Below are positions 45,229 to 57,190 of a stretch of DNA of 64,000 bases, in pieces. Every line of letters begins with the position of its first letter. Positions within the stretch are counted from its first letter, which is position 1. The stretch is from Anagrus nilaparvatae (taxonomy: Eukaryota; Arthropoda; Insecta; Hymenoptera; Mymaridae). The notes beneath the pieces were generated by a model. That model did not search any database and was not told the origin of the DNA. It worked only from the letters and a program-made list of their open reading frames with translations. The position numbers were made by a program, and so were the translations under genes. The DNA lies in NCBI GenBank assembly GCA_022575985.1, contig JAKSXM010000272.1, positions 992,001-1,056,000 of the forward strand. The letters run 5' to 3'.

Positions 45229-45359
45229 ACAATTTTTTTCATTCAAAACAACTTTATTAAGTTAAATTATTTAATAATTTATCTTAAAAAATTATTTAAC
45301 ATCAATTAAAAAATGTTTCTATTTTATTTAAAATTATAAAAAATTTTAAATAAAATTAT
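45229..45359. repeat. AT-rich dispersed repeat, copy 2
   Basis: Matches 31005-31130 nearly base for base ('tttcattcaaaacaac', 'cttaaaaaattatttaacat', 'taaaaaattttaaataaaat'). Here it follows a tRNA-like head and lacks the CATGCC terminal repeats. Confidence 0.75.
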
Positions 45360-46970
45360 TTTTTTTTTTTGGGTATTATAGTTAAAGAGAAAATTTTTCC
45401 CCGGGTAGATATCCGTAACATTCGTATAAAAACTGCATTGGTTTTGAGATAATTAAGCCCTTTAAAATCCCTAAAAATCTCAAAAAAAACTAATTTTTGA
45501 GCATCACAAAATTTTCAGTAAAAATTGATATTTTCGAAAATTCCGGTGAAAATGCAAATCCAAGACCTATAATAAGCTTTTAAGACAAAAATTTTGGTCC
45601 GGTGAGTTAAACTGGACCTGGACATATATATGTATCTATATTAGTAAAAAATAAGATGGCATTCCACCAGGAGTTTTGCAATGTAGAAATTTCTTTTATG
45701 AAGCTAATAAACAGATTTTATTGGTCCTTTTTTTGGCTAGTAAATGTGCTTGCGATACTTATAGGTCCTTATAAATAGGGATTAAATTTTAAGCGGCCCT
45801 CTGTAACGCTAAAAAAAAGAAAAACAAAGTAAGGTGCTAAAATCTAACGATCAAATAGAATAGAGTTTGTCTTATTTTATTTTTTTCGAGATTTTTTTTA
45901 ATCCCCCATTTTTTTGGTTGTTGTCTTCATGAAAACCTCATAGCTCTAAGGATTTTGGTATTTGATTTTAAAAATCCATGCCACCGAGCACTTTAATTTT
46001 CCTATTTATATAACATGGAAATTTTGAATTTTAGCTTTACAAATGTTTACAAAGTGCACAAAGCGTTTTAAAATACTAATTTCACGGGAAAACATACTTT
46101 TATACGTTGTAAAGACATGCAAACAGCCCTGCATTCATTCCAAAGGGAACCCTGGGGCCAAAAATGTAAATTTACATGTTGGCTCAATCAATCATAAAAC
46201 AGGCTTTTTCGGTAATTTTCGATTAAACGCTGAACCTCAAAAATTAACTAAAACACTTCTGGTTGGTCTACTTCTTTTTTATGTAATTGTCGCCTTTCAA
46301 ACGACGTAAACCACGTTCTTTAATAATTGATCCTCTCATCACTATAGCCACTTAACCTAGCAGTAATTTTTGATTAAAATAGACCAATTTTCTAATTTGT
46401 TTAAATTAGATTAAGGCCTATAAATTTCCCTACAAATTACAATTTTGGCAGCAGTTTACACAAATTTTAATTTAGGGTCAAAAATTACCAGTAGGTTAAT
46501 TGACTATAAAGCTTAGAATTCGTCCATTTGGTCCTTCAGCCTTTTTTATTCTTTAAATAAAGCGATTAGTCTCAGTGCTTTGTGTTGAAAATAAAACATA
46601 TACAAATAGCAGCAACAAGTGACTGTCGCCATGCGGCCTCTTTTCTATATAATAAAATAAAGTTTATTGTGTCATTGAATATTGTGTGTTAAAATCATCA
46701 TTATTGAAAATAATAAATTAGTACAAATATGTACTTTGTACTCGCACCAAGAAAAGAAAATTTTTTATTTTCTTTTATACTAAAGATCAAAAAGAAACCA
46801 ACATGGCTGCCTATGAAAAAAGAGCGCGAACGCTTATCATTTTGTAGATATTTATACAATTAACGGCTTTGACGTTTGAAAATTTATATTTTATTAAATT
46901 TATAATTTAAATTAGAAATAAACTATTTAAAAATTATAAAGTGAAATTATAAATCAAAAAGTGAATTAAG
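45360..46970. other. Intronic DNA without recognised genes
   Basis: AT-rich. The open frame at 46043-46309 (88 codons) shows no family resemblance and no sign of selection that I can see. Nothing else recognised. Confidence 0.4.
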
Positions 46971-47720
46971 TGTTACGTATCCTGAGGTTTTATCCAAGGG
47001 ATACGTAAATATTAATAATTATGAATATATGAAATATAAGTTTATCCTGGGGATATTGACTGCCCCAGGTGTTTTATTTAGTTGGATGGTTATTATTTGG
47101 TTGGTTTATAGTTGAAGTATTTGTAGATGAGTTCGAGTTCGATCTAAGCTGGATGAACCTAACCTGAGGCTAAGTTCTTAATTACAGAAGGAATTGTCAC
47201 AATAATAACTGATAACTCATATGATATATAACTTTCACTTTATTGATTATAAGTATAGATAATAAAACTGTCTAAGTCTTTAAGTCAAACGAATTATAAA
47301 AGTTACTTAATAACCAGAGTTAGTACTCTGATTAACGATGGTTATGATTCTAAAGAATACAATTTGGGCGCCTGAAGGGCAATATGTAATCTAAAATGAA
47401 TATGCCCATATTGCGAGATTTTGGGGGAAACGTCCAATACAAAAAAGCGTCGGTCTCGTAACGTCCAATTAGCAGAGGCGTCTTTGCCTACTTCTAAAAA
47501 TCGCGAGGTGGGATCTATGCAATTTACGTTGCATAAATCACTCCTACTTTGCGTCATAGCTGACTTTTGGTCCCACGCTATTGTGCTAGATCAGCATCAG
47601 CAGAAATGCACCTGCGGGATCCTATTTCGTCTGTTACATTAATACAACTATCGGATGTAGGTTTAATATTTATATATATCGGATGTTAGGCGTATCAATT
47701 TTGACCTACTATACGTAACA
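46971..47720. repeat. Solo LTR (750 bp) with target-site duplication
   Basis: Begins TGTTACGTATCC and ends CTATACGTAACA, with perfect 9-bp inverted termini TGTTACGTA/TACGTAACA. TAAG is duplicated at 46967-46970 and 47721-47724. A 4-bp duplication fits Gypsy-type integration. A GC-richer centre at 47370-47640 has open frames on both strands that I take as chance. No internal region is attached. Confidence 0.85.
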
Positions 47721-47724
47721 TAAG

Positions 47725-48718
47725 TTAAAAAAAAAAAAATATATAATATTCTTCAGAAAGAAAAGACAGTTTCAGTGCCGGCATTGTGTTAAAAAAAAAA
47801 ATGTAAGATACTGCCATGTGACTGAAAAATCAAAAACTGACATTTTTTTTTTATTGGAGATTCAGTGAAGTTAAACAAAAAAAAAACTTTATATAAATAC
47901 CATTTTTGTCAAAATAATATAAACAATTTTCAAAAAAAAAAAATTAAGAAAAGACATTCACAAAAAAAGAAGAAAAACATCATCAATTAAATAAAAATAA
48001 TATTCAAGAGAAAAAAGGAAGCCGCCATTAGTGACGTCATCGTCTTCTTCGTCACCTCTCTCAACATTTGCTGTTAAAAGGGGAGGTACATGTTTAAATT
48101 CGGAGTCCACAGACAGCACGAAAAGGCTCGATTTTAAAGTCTCAAGTTTTCAATGGTCATTCCTACTTACTTCGTCAAAACTCCAAAATGGCAGTTCAAT
48201 TTCTTCTCTGGTGATGTCGTCTTTAACCATCAACAGGTTACATGAGTTCTTTATACTTCGCCATTTTAATTAAAAATTATAGTAAATATAACTTATTAAA
48301 ATTTCAATAATAAAGAAAAAAAATCAAATTATTTTATAAAATTATTTTTTTCTTAATTAAAATTAAAATTAATCTAAATTAACCTTATTGAATTTGTTTA
48401 TGTTATTTTTGACGTAGAATGCAGTCTTCTTTCAAAATTATATATGAATTTGCTAATTCATAAATAAATTAAATTTTAATATTAAATAATAAATAATTTT
48501 AAATATAGCAATTAAAAAAAAAAAAAAAAAAGAAAGCCTATAGTATAGACATAATTAGAGTGTCTTTTGCTCATTTATGTCTTTTCTTTTTTATTAAAAG
48601 GGGAAAAAATTTTTTTTTTTATCTAACATATACATGGTATTTGTATGCTAATTTGTGTTTTTTCTATATATCTTTGTAATATTTTGTATTTTTGTCTATT
48701 TGAGTTACTTTGTTTTAT

Positions 48719-48790
<72 letters not shown>

Positions 48791-49641
48791 TAAATAAATT
48801 CTTTGAATCTTTTACTTGTATTTATAATCAATTTAATCTTAAAATAAATTAAATTTTAAAATAATGAAATCTTGAAAATAAATTCTAAATAAATTTCAAT
48901 TTTCAATTTAAATTAAAAATAATTTTTTTGAATTTAAAATGAATTCTTTTTCTTTATTATTATCATTATAAACGTTTATTAATTATTTGGATGTTCCTAA
49001 GGTACTCTTATCATCAGGAAGCTGCTTCTTTTGGCCTGCATCCTTGTCAGATCCACGTGGGTTCCAGCTCATTGACAATATAAACTGCTGTATTATCTTC
49101 AAGTTTTGGAGCATTGATCGTTGGATATCCTGGTGGTGTTATTGGTCTCACGTCTTCACATTAGTATTTACTTGTTAAATTAAAATTTAATCATTTGTAA
49201 AGATTTTGTTTATTGAAAAATTTATTGTAAATTTAATATTTTGTGTATTTATACAATTTTTTTTCTAAAGTAACCTTATGTCAAAAGTTGTTTAAAATAA
49301 TCTCAATTGTTCAATTCACAATTTTCTTTTGCAAGCAAATAATTATTAATTGTTAAATTTTATTTTAAATTTTAATATCTGTCACAATTTATAATTTGTA
49401 TAAGCTAATGTGCAATTTATTATTATTATTTTCCATTGTAGATAATTTTTAATTCTGATCTAATTTTTTAGTTCTGTAATTTTTTATATATATTTACAAT
49501 TTATGATTGTCTTTTATATATTTTTATTGTCAATTTAAACTCTTTCTTTTATAATTAATTTTAATTATATTTGATAATTGAATTATTTAATTTAAATAAT
49601 TTTAAGTTGCACATTGGTTAATTTTTTAATAATTAAGAGCC
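47725..49641. other. Intronic DNA upstream of the BEL gag, with (CT)n
   Basis: A pure (TC)30 microsatellite at 48722-48781. Homopolymer-rich elsewhere. The segment 48960-49190 just upstream could be part of the BEL 5' LTR or leader, but I cannot define the LTR. Confidence 0.5.
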
Positions 49642-51381
49642 ATGGTCTCCATCATATTGGAACAAAACACTGTAATCCATAAAATAAAAAATGCATATGA
49701 AGCATTTGATAAGGATCCCCAAAAAAGCGTAGCTTCTTGTAGAGTGAGGATGACTGGGCTAATTAAAAATTGGCAAAGGTTTGAAGGTAATCAAATCTTT
49801 GCCTCTAAAGACTTAGAATCACTTATAAGAGATCAACCATATTGTAATGATAAGGTTTTTGATCAATTAGATGAACAACATCTTGTAAATTTAACTTTAT
49901 TTCAGACATACTTAGACAGTCATACCTCCTCTGAAGAACGTGCACGTGAACAAACCCCTAACAATATAGTAGTTCATCAACAGTCTGAGGACTACGTTTG
50001 CCGCGTCTCGATCTTCTTGATTTTAACGGCGATTATAGGGAATGGGAATCTTTTCGCGACATTTTTCATTTGACCTTAGTTTCAAAACCTAAAATCCCTA
50101 ATAGTACTAAATTGTGTTACCTTAGAGTCCATTTAAAAGGCGATGGTGCTGACGTAGTTATCAGTTATGCGTTAACTGAAGATAATTTTCTAATTGTTTG
50201 GAATAAATTAACTGATAGGTTTGAAAATAAAAAGTGCTTAATAAATACTCATGTCGCAGCAATTTATAATGTACCCTTTATGACTAAAACTAATGCAGTA
50301 GAATTAAAAAAAGATTTAGCTAGTCATACTACTCCTCTTTCTGAATTAAAAGTTTTAGGTCGGCCTGTCAATGCGTGAGATCATCTTTTAATCTTCCACA
50401 CCTTATCCTTATTTGATAATGAAACTAAGAATGACACTGGGAATTATACTTATGTAGTGTATCCTTATCTGCTCGTTCTTCTCAGTTAATTAATCAAAGT
50501 GTATTGAATGGTAATAATCAGGAAAATCGTACTTCGTCAAATTTTGCTTCTGATCCTCCAACTTTTGATTTGTTAATTCATTTTATGGAATCCCAAATTG
50601 CTATATTGGAATCTGTTGAGGAAAATTTTAATGTAATAAATCAAGGTAGTAGTGCAAATTTTAATTCAAATATATTTAAAAACTTCAATGTAGCTACTCA
50701 GCCCCAAATAAAATCATTCCACACTCAATTAAAGTCTAATAATAATTCTAAATTAGAATGTCTTATGTGTAAAGCCAATCATAAATTACCAAATTGCAAC
50801 ATTTACATCAGTTAACCCCTGCCAAAAGATATGAATTTGTAGAATCCTTACCAAGGTGTTGTAATTGCCGCGGTAATCACCTCTTTTTAAAATGTCCATC
50901 CAAAGAACTTTGCAGTGTTTGTAAGAAAAAACACCATACATCCTTACATGATGATAATTATATGAGTAAATTTAATAAGCAAAAAACTCAAAATTTCAAT
51001 AATAGCAATCAGGCTTCAAGTCAAGTATCGAATTATAATCAAAATAAAAATTCAAATTCAAGTAAAAATAATACTAATGTTGGAGAAGGTACATCTTCGG
51101 CTAACTCTCTAATTACTACTGTAAAAATTTGTAAAATTCCTTCTCAGACTTTATTTTCCACAGCAGTAGTCAAGTTAATTAATGAAAATGGCTATGAAGC
51201 GTATGCTAGAGCTTTAGTCGATCAGGCTTCGCAGGCGTCTTTCATAAGTCAGTCTTCGTTTAAAAGAATGTGCAATAATTATACCCCTACAAAAAGACCT
51301 GTCTCAGGTATAGTTGGTAAAAAAGATTACACGTGCACAAAAGTTGTACAATTTCAACTAAAGCCTCGTTTTAAAAAATAA
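49642..51381 (+). pseudogene. BEL/Pao gag and start of protease (frameshifted, truncated)
   Basis: The ATG at 49642 (CCATGG context) starts a helical N-terminus. After a frame change near 49995 comes RLDLLDFNGDYREWESFRDI, the DUF1759-type capsid signature of BEL/Pao Gag, then KLCYLRVHLKGDGADVV and LKVLGRPVN. A further frame encodes PTFDLLIHFMESQIAILE, and the last frame (50794-51381) has cysteine motifs CCNCRGNHLFLKC and CSVCKKKHHTSLH. The protease begins with ARALVDQASQASFISQ, where the usual D-S/T-G is D-Q-A, probably inactive. Similarity ends abruptly at 51381; reverse transcriptase and integrase are absent. Confidence 0.85.
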
Positions 51382-51960
51382 GTTCTAAGTAAACCACATC
51401 TAAAAATATTTAGTCGTTGGACAGCGCCAAAGCATTTTCGATTTTTGAAAATGGGCTCAGGAACGTCGGGAGGGACTAAAGCTACTAAACTTAAAAGTCA
51501 ACGTAAAAATAAAATTTCGGGGAGTATTTCATAGTTTTTCTGGTCGCTTAAAACGATGGAATCATTTCTTTTGAATTATTTTTTTAAGGAAAAAAGTTAT
51601 GAGCTAATTTCAGTGGTAAAAATATCAAAAATTGGACAGTTTTTGACGTCAAAAACTTGCTACAGACTAAAAAATGTTTAGAAATTATTTTAAAAGAGCC
51701 TTCTGCATGTTTTTTGGGTCACTAAAAACTATGCAATCCTTTATTTTTATTTATTCTTGACGGATTCAGAGTTATGGGCCAAATATTGTAGTTTGAATTT
51801 CAAAATTCAGCTTTTTTTTGAGTTAAATGACTGTCAAACGTGCAGAGAACTTTTCTAATTTATCATATTTTTGTGTTTTTCTAACTAGCGCAGAATTAAT
51901 TGCTTAGATTTTTTTTAAGTGTGCTAATTTAGTTCAGTGTTACCACAATGTCATAAAATA
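51382..51960. other. Intronic DNA without recognised genes
   Basis: Contains two similar passages ('agtatttcatagtttttctggtcgcttaaaacgatggaatc' at about 51523 and its looser repeat near 51703), suggesting an old duplicated module. No coding similarity. Confidence 0.4.
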
Positions 51961-51966
51961 TGGTTT

Positions 51967-52538
51967 TCAGGCAATTTTCCAAATAATGCTGTCATCTTGC
52001 AATTCAACCAAAATATTTCCAGTTGGTCTCATTTTTTTGTATGAAATACACCTTTCAATTCCCGTAATCGGCAATCTTTCATCACCAATTCTCTCATCGT
52101 AATAGTTAATAAACCAAATGCCCATTTTCGGCTCTAAATGACCAATTTTTACATTGGTGCTAAAATTTTAATTTTTGATAAAATTGAGTTTTATTTTTTA
52201 CAACAACTTTTTGTAATTTCCAAGTTTCCAAAAATTTCTTACTACATTTATGTCTTTCTTACGTCTGGATTAGTCAAATGATAAGGAGGGTCACTTGTCA
52301 AGTATTGTAGATACAAATTTCCTACTGGCCCTTCTGTTGCGCATAAGTTACGAATGGGACTATCCTTATTAATAAACCAAAAACACCTCCAATTGGGTGG
52401 TCTATAAATCATTTCCATTGTTTGCAATCTTCCGGGAATACAGTAGGGACATAGCTCACCATTTCTTACAGTTCGAGGGCAAGTTCCACAAAAATTTCGT
52501 TGTTTTAATATGGAGAAGCCTTCTTGCCCATAATTAAA
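51967..52538 (-). CDS. Two antisense exons of an unknown cysteine-rich protein
   Basis: Exon P (52263-52538, 92 codons, phase 0 at both ends) follows the acceptor AGTCTTTTTCAG and ends at GAC|GTAAGA. It encodes CGTCPRTVRNGELCPYC, then PPNWRCFWFINKDSPIRNLC and TEGPVGNLYLQYLTSDPPYH: eight cysteines and a WFIN motif. Exon Q (51967 to about 52159) ends in TGA and encodes EPKMGIWFINYYDERIGDER, ITGIERC and ILVELQDDSIIWKIA. WFIN occurs in both exons, so the two may be related modules. If Q begins at the first AG (52160) the phase is off; an alternative AG a few codons in (TTAGAG|) restores it. No lesion is seen otherwise. I do not recognise the family. The upstream exons are not found. Confidence 0.4.
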
Positions 52539-53600
52539 CTGAAAAAGACTGACTATATTTATCAGAATAAATGCCAATAGTAGCAAGTACTGCAGGGTTT
52601 ATATATTTCCAAACCAGAGTTTCAACAGGTTTTGAACATATCTTGCACCATATCTCTCCAATTTGATTATAAGAAGATAATGCTGTGTTGAAGTTTATTT
52701 GTGCACCTCTTCGAAGAAAATAAGATTTCTTGGCGCAAGGAACTATGTTTCATTATTCCAAGTAACTTGTAATTAACTGAACATTCCTCTCCATCAACGA
52801 TTCTGACGTTAGCTGGCTGAAATGAATCGCTTCAGTACTAACGACAGCCATGTTTGCAGGTCCTTTCATTAAATTGTAAGTGAATTCATCAGGATTTTGA
52901 ATGGCTGTACGAGGGAATTTTTTATAATTTCTCTTTCTAACTTACATCTTTGTCTAATCAAGTCTACATACAGTTCCTTCATCTGAGTTCTAATGAGCTT
53001 TTTAACATAAACGAATTTAGAGTTAACATAAGCGAATAAGTCTAAATTTTCTATAGTATTGCCTTGTTTCTTAAATAATGATCTGCCCTTTTTTTCATGT
53101 ACAATCATTTTAAGATGTTCAAAACTGCTTTATGTCCCCATATATTATTATTAGCTTTATTTGTTTAGGCTAACTTAAAGTTGTTTGAGACTAACGAATA
53201 TACACTATTTAGTCCATGTACCGAAGGGTCAGTAATTTTTATCGCTTATTTTTTATCGATATTTTATATCACATTTATTATAAGTGCTTTCCCCTTCGGG
53301 AAGTGTACTCCAGAATGTATTGACATATATTCAGGGTGCATACAAGTACATTTATTTAGTTCACAAGATATTCCGGATTTTAAGAGAACTTTATTGTCAG
53401 ATAATCTGATAGTTGCTCTATATTCTTATATAGTAAACTTTAAAGAACTCTGTACTACGAAATTCTGGTAATTTCTATAACGATAGTTAGAAACCACCTT
53501 AGCAAGAATTTCCTTCAGCATTTCAGTGAAATTGAAGTTATGATAATTGATACCATTAGCTTCAATTCCTGCAATAGGGAATAATCCTAAATATTTATAA
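52520..53600 (-). pseudogene. Env-like glycoprotein of Gypsy copy 2, C-terminal part (broken)
   Basis: Minus-strand fragments match the env relic at 27731-29097. LKSGISCELNKCTC (about 53330-53400) corresponds to LNSGISCKFSKYHC there. LDLFAYVNSKFVYVKKLIRT and LYVDLIRQRCKLEREII (52869-53108) correspond to FDLFTYINQKFVY and LYLNMLQKECNLEKSIL. A further piece near 52600 (WKYINPAVLATIGIYS) corresponds to WKYESFENLATSGLYS. Frames differ and stops occur. The N-terminal part is at 56406-56639, separated by 2.8 kb of other sequence. Confidence 0.6.
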
Positions 53601-55868
53601 TGTAATGGTCACACCCAGGGGATGGTAGACCACAGGTTCTTTTACTTATATTATAAAAATATAGGATACCAGGATAAGGTTTGTAAATAACAACTCAATG
53701 GTTTGTACAAGAGAATAAACAAAAATATTGATTAATTTTATTAATATCAAAAATATATACAGGATTTAATAACGTTGCGAATAATATAATACAATTAATT
53801 TATATAGTATGTGTAATGCAATAATTTGCATTATAAAAGTAAAGGATTCTGATAATTTTCAAATTAAAATGTTTTGTGATTTCGTGCATCTTTTCTAATT
53901 AAGAAACAGCGAATTTAACTAAGCTAGACGCCGGGAACATAGAAAAAGTATGAACAAGCGGGAGTTCGTCACTCTCGTCTCGACCGCTGAACAGTAAACA
54001 GCTATTGTCTGAAAGTGCTCTCTAAGAGAGGGAGAGAGCATGGGCTCTCCCCTCAGTGTATTATAGTGTGTATTTATGCACCAGGAAGTATGGCTTCAAG
54101 TGCAGCTCAAAAGATTAGAAGCTCCTGCCAAACCAAAAAGTTAATAGTTAGTAACCAGTACCAGTAACCAGGCCAAGTAACAAGAAATCCAGGAAAGAAG
54201 TTTTCAGCCAGGCCTGACCAGAAAGAAGACTCAAGATTTCAAGAAAAGGTACCTCGGGTTATTATTATTTCGTTTTATTTAATTATTCATTTTCGTTTAT
54301 TAAAATTATTTTCACGCGGTTACGCGTATGTGTGAAAGAAATCTATTTGTATGAGTGTGTGAAAAATCATCTATGTGTGAGCACGCGTGTCGAAAATATT
54401 CGATGGAATTTTAATAATGTTAACTTTATAGTTTATATACGCGAGTATAATCGGCACCCGCGCGCACATACGATTCAATAAAATATGGCGCCCATTAAAA
54501 TAATTAAGACCCACGAGGTCGATCAAATATTACTTTTATTTTTTATAATGGCCAATATAGTTTTAAGTTTGTAAATAATTATAAATATTAATCTTTTTTA
54601 TTATTAAATTTGTTTATTTTTCATTAATTAAAATAGACTCATTATTGACTTAGCTTCCCCCTTCCCCCCTTTCCTAAACATTATTATTATATATTATATA
54701 ATCTTGGAGCGTCGCCGGCACTTACACAGAACAGCGCCACACCGGTGAAGAACCATATAAATGTAATTGTCGATGCAAATAATATCACAATACATTTGTA
54801 TGTCTTACGCACAGGCGAAAGACCATACAAATGTACAGTAACTTAGATATATTTTATTATTTGCTCTTTACTTTTTTATCATAAATATTAATAAAAATTA
54901 TTAAAATCTTTCATTATAGTGTACTAATAGAATATAACGATAATAATGAATATTTTACATAAGGAAACTCACATATACAACTATTTATGCACCGCCGTTT
55001 ACCCGCGTAAAATAAATATTTAATAAATAATATTTAAAAAGGAACACGTCGGTTTACCCACGCTTTTTATAAAAATAAACGACAGCCTCTTAAGGAGATC
55101 TCAGCCGTTTACCCCCACTTGATAAAATGACGTTTCAGCGAATGGTTTTAATTAAAGCTCACAACTATAAATACGCGATTATATACATTCAGGTGGTAAA
55201 GCATCACCTAGACACGTACTCTCATGCGATATATGAATCTCACATGAGGAATTATAATATCTTCCCTTAGACGTGGAATTAACGGCATCACGTAGGGGGA
55301 TCTCGTGAATAATTAAATGTTTTCTTCCCTTAAACGTGGAATAGCGGCATCACGTAGGGGGATCGCGTTATAGTAATAAAAAGAAAATAAAAGAGAAATT
55401 TATACCTTTTTAACTTACACTCGTTGAGAAGATGTTCACCAGGACCTTTTGGACCTTCTACACAATACAGTGTATAATGAACGAATGCTTGATTTTTACG
55501 TTTTGTTCACGCTATTTATACTCTTTTTTAACTATGTTTTACGTTAGTCAGAAAGAGACAGAAACTATTTTTTAAAAGTAATTGAACAATGGCCGGTCAA
55601 CAATAGAAAAACAAAAAAGTTTGGAGTTTCACGAATTAATTTTGAATACTACTTTGATACGAAAATATGTGGTTAAATTATTGCACAAAGACTCTATTTT
55701 AATATAACACTAATTTAATAATGATTACTTAATTGTAAAAGAGAAAATATTTAATTTATTCACGAGCGATCACATAAAATTTACCGGTCGGTATGTTATA
55801 CACTATACCACTGTAGGTGACGGCGCGCTGTTGTATATGTGTGTATAAGAGAGTTATTTAGTCTGCTA
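53601..55868. other. Insertion of LTR-like character splitting env copy 2
   Basis: Begins TGTAATGGTCACACCC at 53599. Contains a hairpin CTCTCTAAGAGAGGGAGAG (54020), CCAGTAACCAG direct repeats (about 54156-54173) and a tandem 60-bp repeat (cttcccttagacgtggaatt / cttcccttaaacgtggaata, about 55263 and 55324) with CACGTAGGGGGATC in both. The near-inverted GGTGGGTGATAACCAT lies at about 56312. This looks like a long solo LTR carrying a MITE, but duplications at the ends are not clear. Confidence 0.35.
54735..54845 (+). pseudogene. C2H2 zinc-finger remnant (two linkers)
   Basis: HTGEEPYKC at about 54738-54764 and TGERPYKC at 54811-54834 are the classic inter-finger linker plus first cysteine. They are 70 bp apart instead of 84, out of frame with each other, with a stop between. 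A decayed zinc-finger fragment. Confidence 0.5.
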
Positions 55869-56244
55869 CACTGAAAAAAAAATCCGCTTGCCGCAAGCGG
55901 AATAATTCCGCTTGCGGCAAGCGGACAATCCGCTTACGGCAAGCGGAATTCCGCTTGTGGCTAGCGGAATTTTTTTTTCTTTGCAAACAATTGCAAATGA
56001 CTTGAAACGTAAAGAAAATTTAAAAAAAACATTTTTTCTTTTCTTTTTCCAAAATTTTCTCAAATCTCGTCATACCGAAATACGCATATCCCAAGTAAGC
56101 GGGAAAAAATTTTTTTTTTAATTTTCTTTACGTTTCAAGTCATTTGCAATCGTTTGACGAGAAAAAAATTCCGCTTGCTACAAGCGGAATTCCGCTTGCG
56201 GTAAGCGGAAATCCGCTTGCGGCAAAGGGATTTTTTTTTCAGTG
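55869..56244. mobile_element. Foldback MITE with CCGCTTGC arrays (376 bp, TA target)
   Basis: CACTGAAAAAAAAATCCGC at the left, and the right end TTTTTTTTTCAGTG, flanked by TA (55867-55868 and 56245-56246). Each arm carries three or four copies of the palindromic 17-mer CCGCTTGCGGCAAGCGG with variants, then an inverted inner block (GCAAATGACTTGAAACGTAA and its complement). Confidence 0.9.
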
Positions 56245-56405
56245 TAGGTAAAAAATAATGCAGTTGGTTTTATTTACATATCTTTTTATATTATTTTAAT
56301 TAAATAATTATATGGGTGGGTGATAACCATCTCAATAAGAACCATATCTTATTATATTTGTACAAGCTTCATGTCCTATTTCTACAATAAATTAATAAAT
56401 GGAAT

Positions 56406-56639
56406 TCATAAATTTTCGTCTGGTTTAAGATAACCGAACATTCCACACTTATTTATAATTCTTTTAATTTCTAATTTACATTGGCTAACCATAGTATTTT
56501 GATAATCAACAACTTGTAATAGTTGGTTTATTGTATTTTTTATATTATGTTCGGGGATATTAGATTTCCCAACTCTAAAGAGACTAACAGTTGTCACGTT
56601 AGGTTCTAAATCACAAACGAAATTTAGAATCATAACCAA
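56406..56639 (-). pseudogene. Env-like glycoprotein of Gypsy copy 2, N-terminal part
   Basis: About 78 open codons with INQLLQVVDYQNTMVSQCKL and EIKRIINKCGMFGYLKP. The equivalent region of copy 1 (27731 onward) reads ELLQIKEYQHINVFQCLIEI. It follows the Gypsy integrase C-terminus at the expected position for env. Confidence 0.6.
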
Positions 56640-56779
56640 TGAGAGAAAAAGCGTAGCCTGTGATAGTAGCCTATGATAGAAAATAATTAGATGATTTGTA
56701 ATGGATCCATATTTTTTTTCTAAAACATAAAGAAAAATATTAATAAAAGATCATTTAGACGGATTTATATGTATTTATA

Positions 56780-57190
56780 TGTAATCTATTAGGGTGAACA
56801 ACTTTAGTACCTTTTTCGGTTTTTATTTTAACGTTTCTATTGTCAAAAACTTGTAATATTTTATAAGGACCTGAATAAAGTTTTCCGGGGTTTCTATTCT
56901 TTAAAAGAAGTACGTTTGAAGTAATTTTGAATTCTCGGGGGTTTAAACATTTTACTTTTTAGATTTTTCTTTTGCGTTGATTAGGTTCTCATGGGCTAAT
57001 TTTTGTATATTAATTAATTTTTTTACTAAATCGATTAAGTAATTTTGATAAGTGGGAAGTTGTTCACCCTGAGTGAGGGATTCACCGGAGGGTAGCCTTG
57101 CTGATTTTATTAAATTAAATTGATTCACAATGTTTGAAAGGATTAACTGTGAGTTTATCGCAAGATATATAGGCGTATAGAAATCCTCTG
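56780..57190 (-). pseudogene. Gypsy integrase C-terminus, copy 2
   Basis: Minus-strand frames encode RLPSGESLTQGEQLPTYQNY, a lysine-rich helix ending in a stop, and then KNRNPGKLYSGPYKILQVFD and KGTKVVHPNRLHINTYK, the Gypsy integrase C-terminal 'GPY(x)VL ... VHPNRL' module. One frame change separates the parts. It supplies the piece missing from copy 1. Confidence 0.8.

Noticed and set aside
46043..46309. 88-codon open frame
   Set aside because: No family resemblance, no splice or promoter context; likely chance.
48179..48260. Possible minus-strand first exon (ATG, about 20 codons, GAA|GTAAGT donor)
   Set aside because: Too short, an out-of-frame upstream ATG is present and no partner exon is seen.
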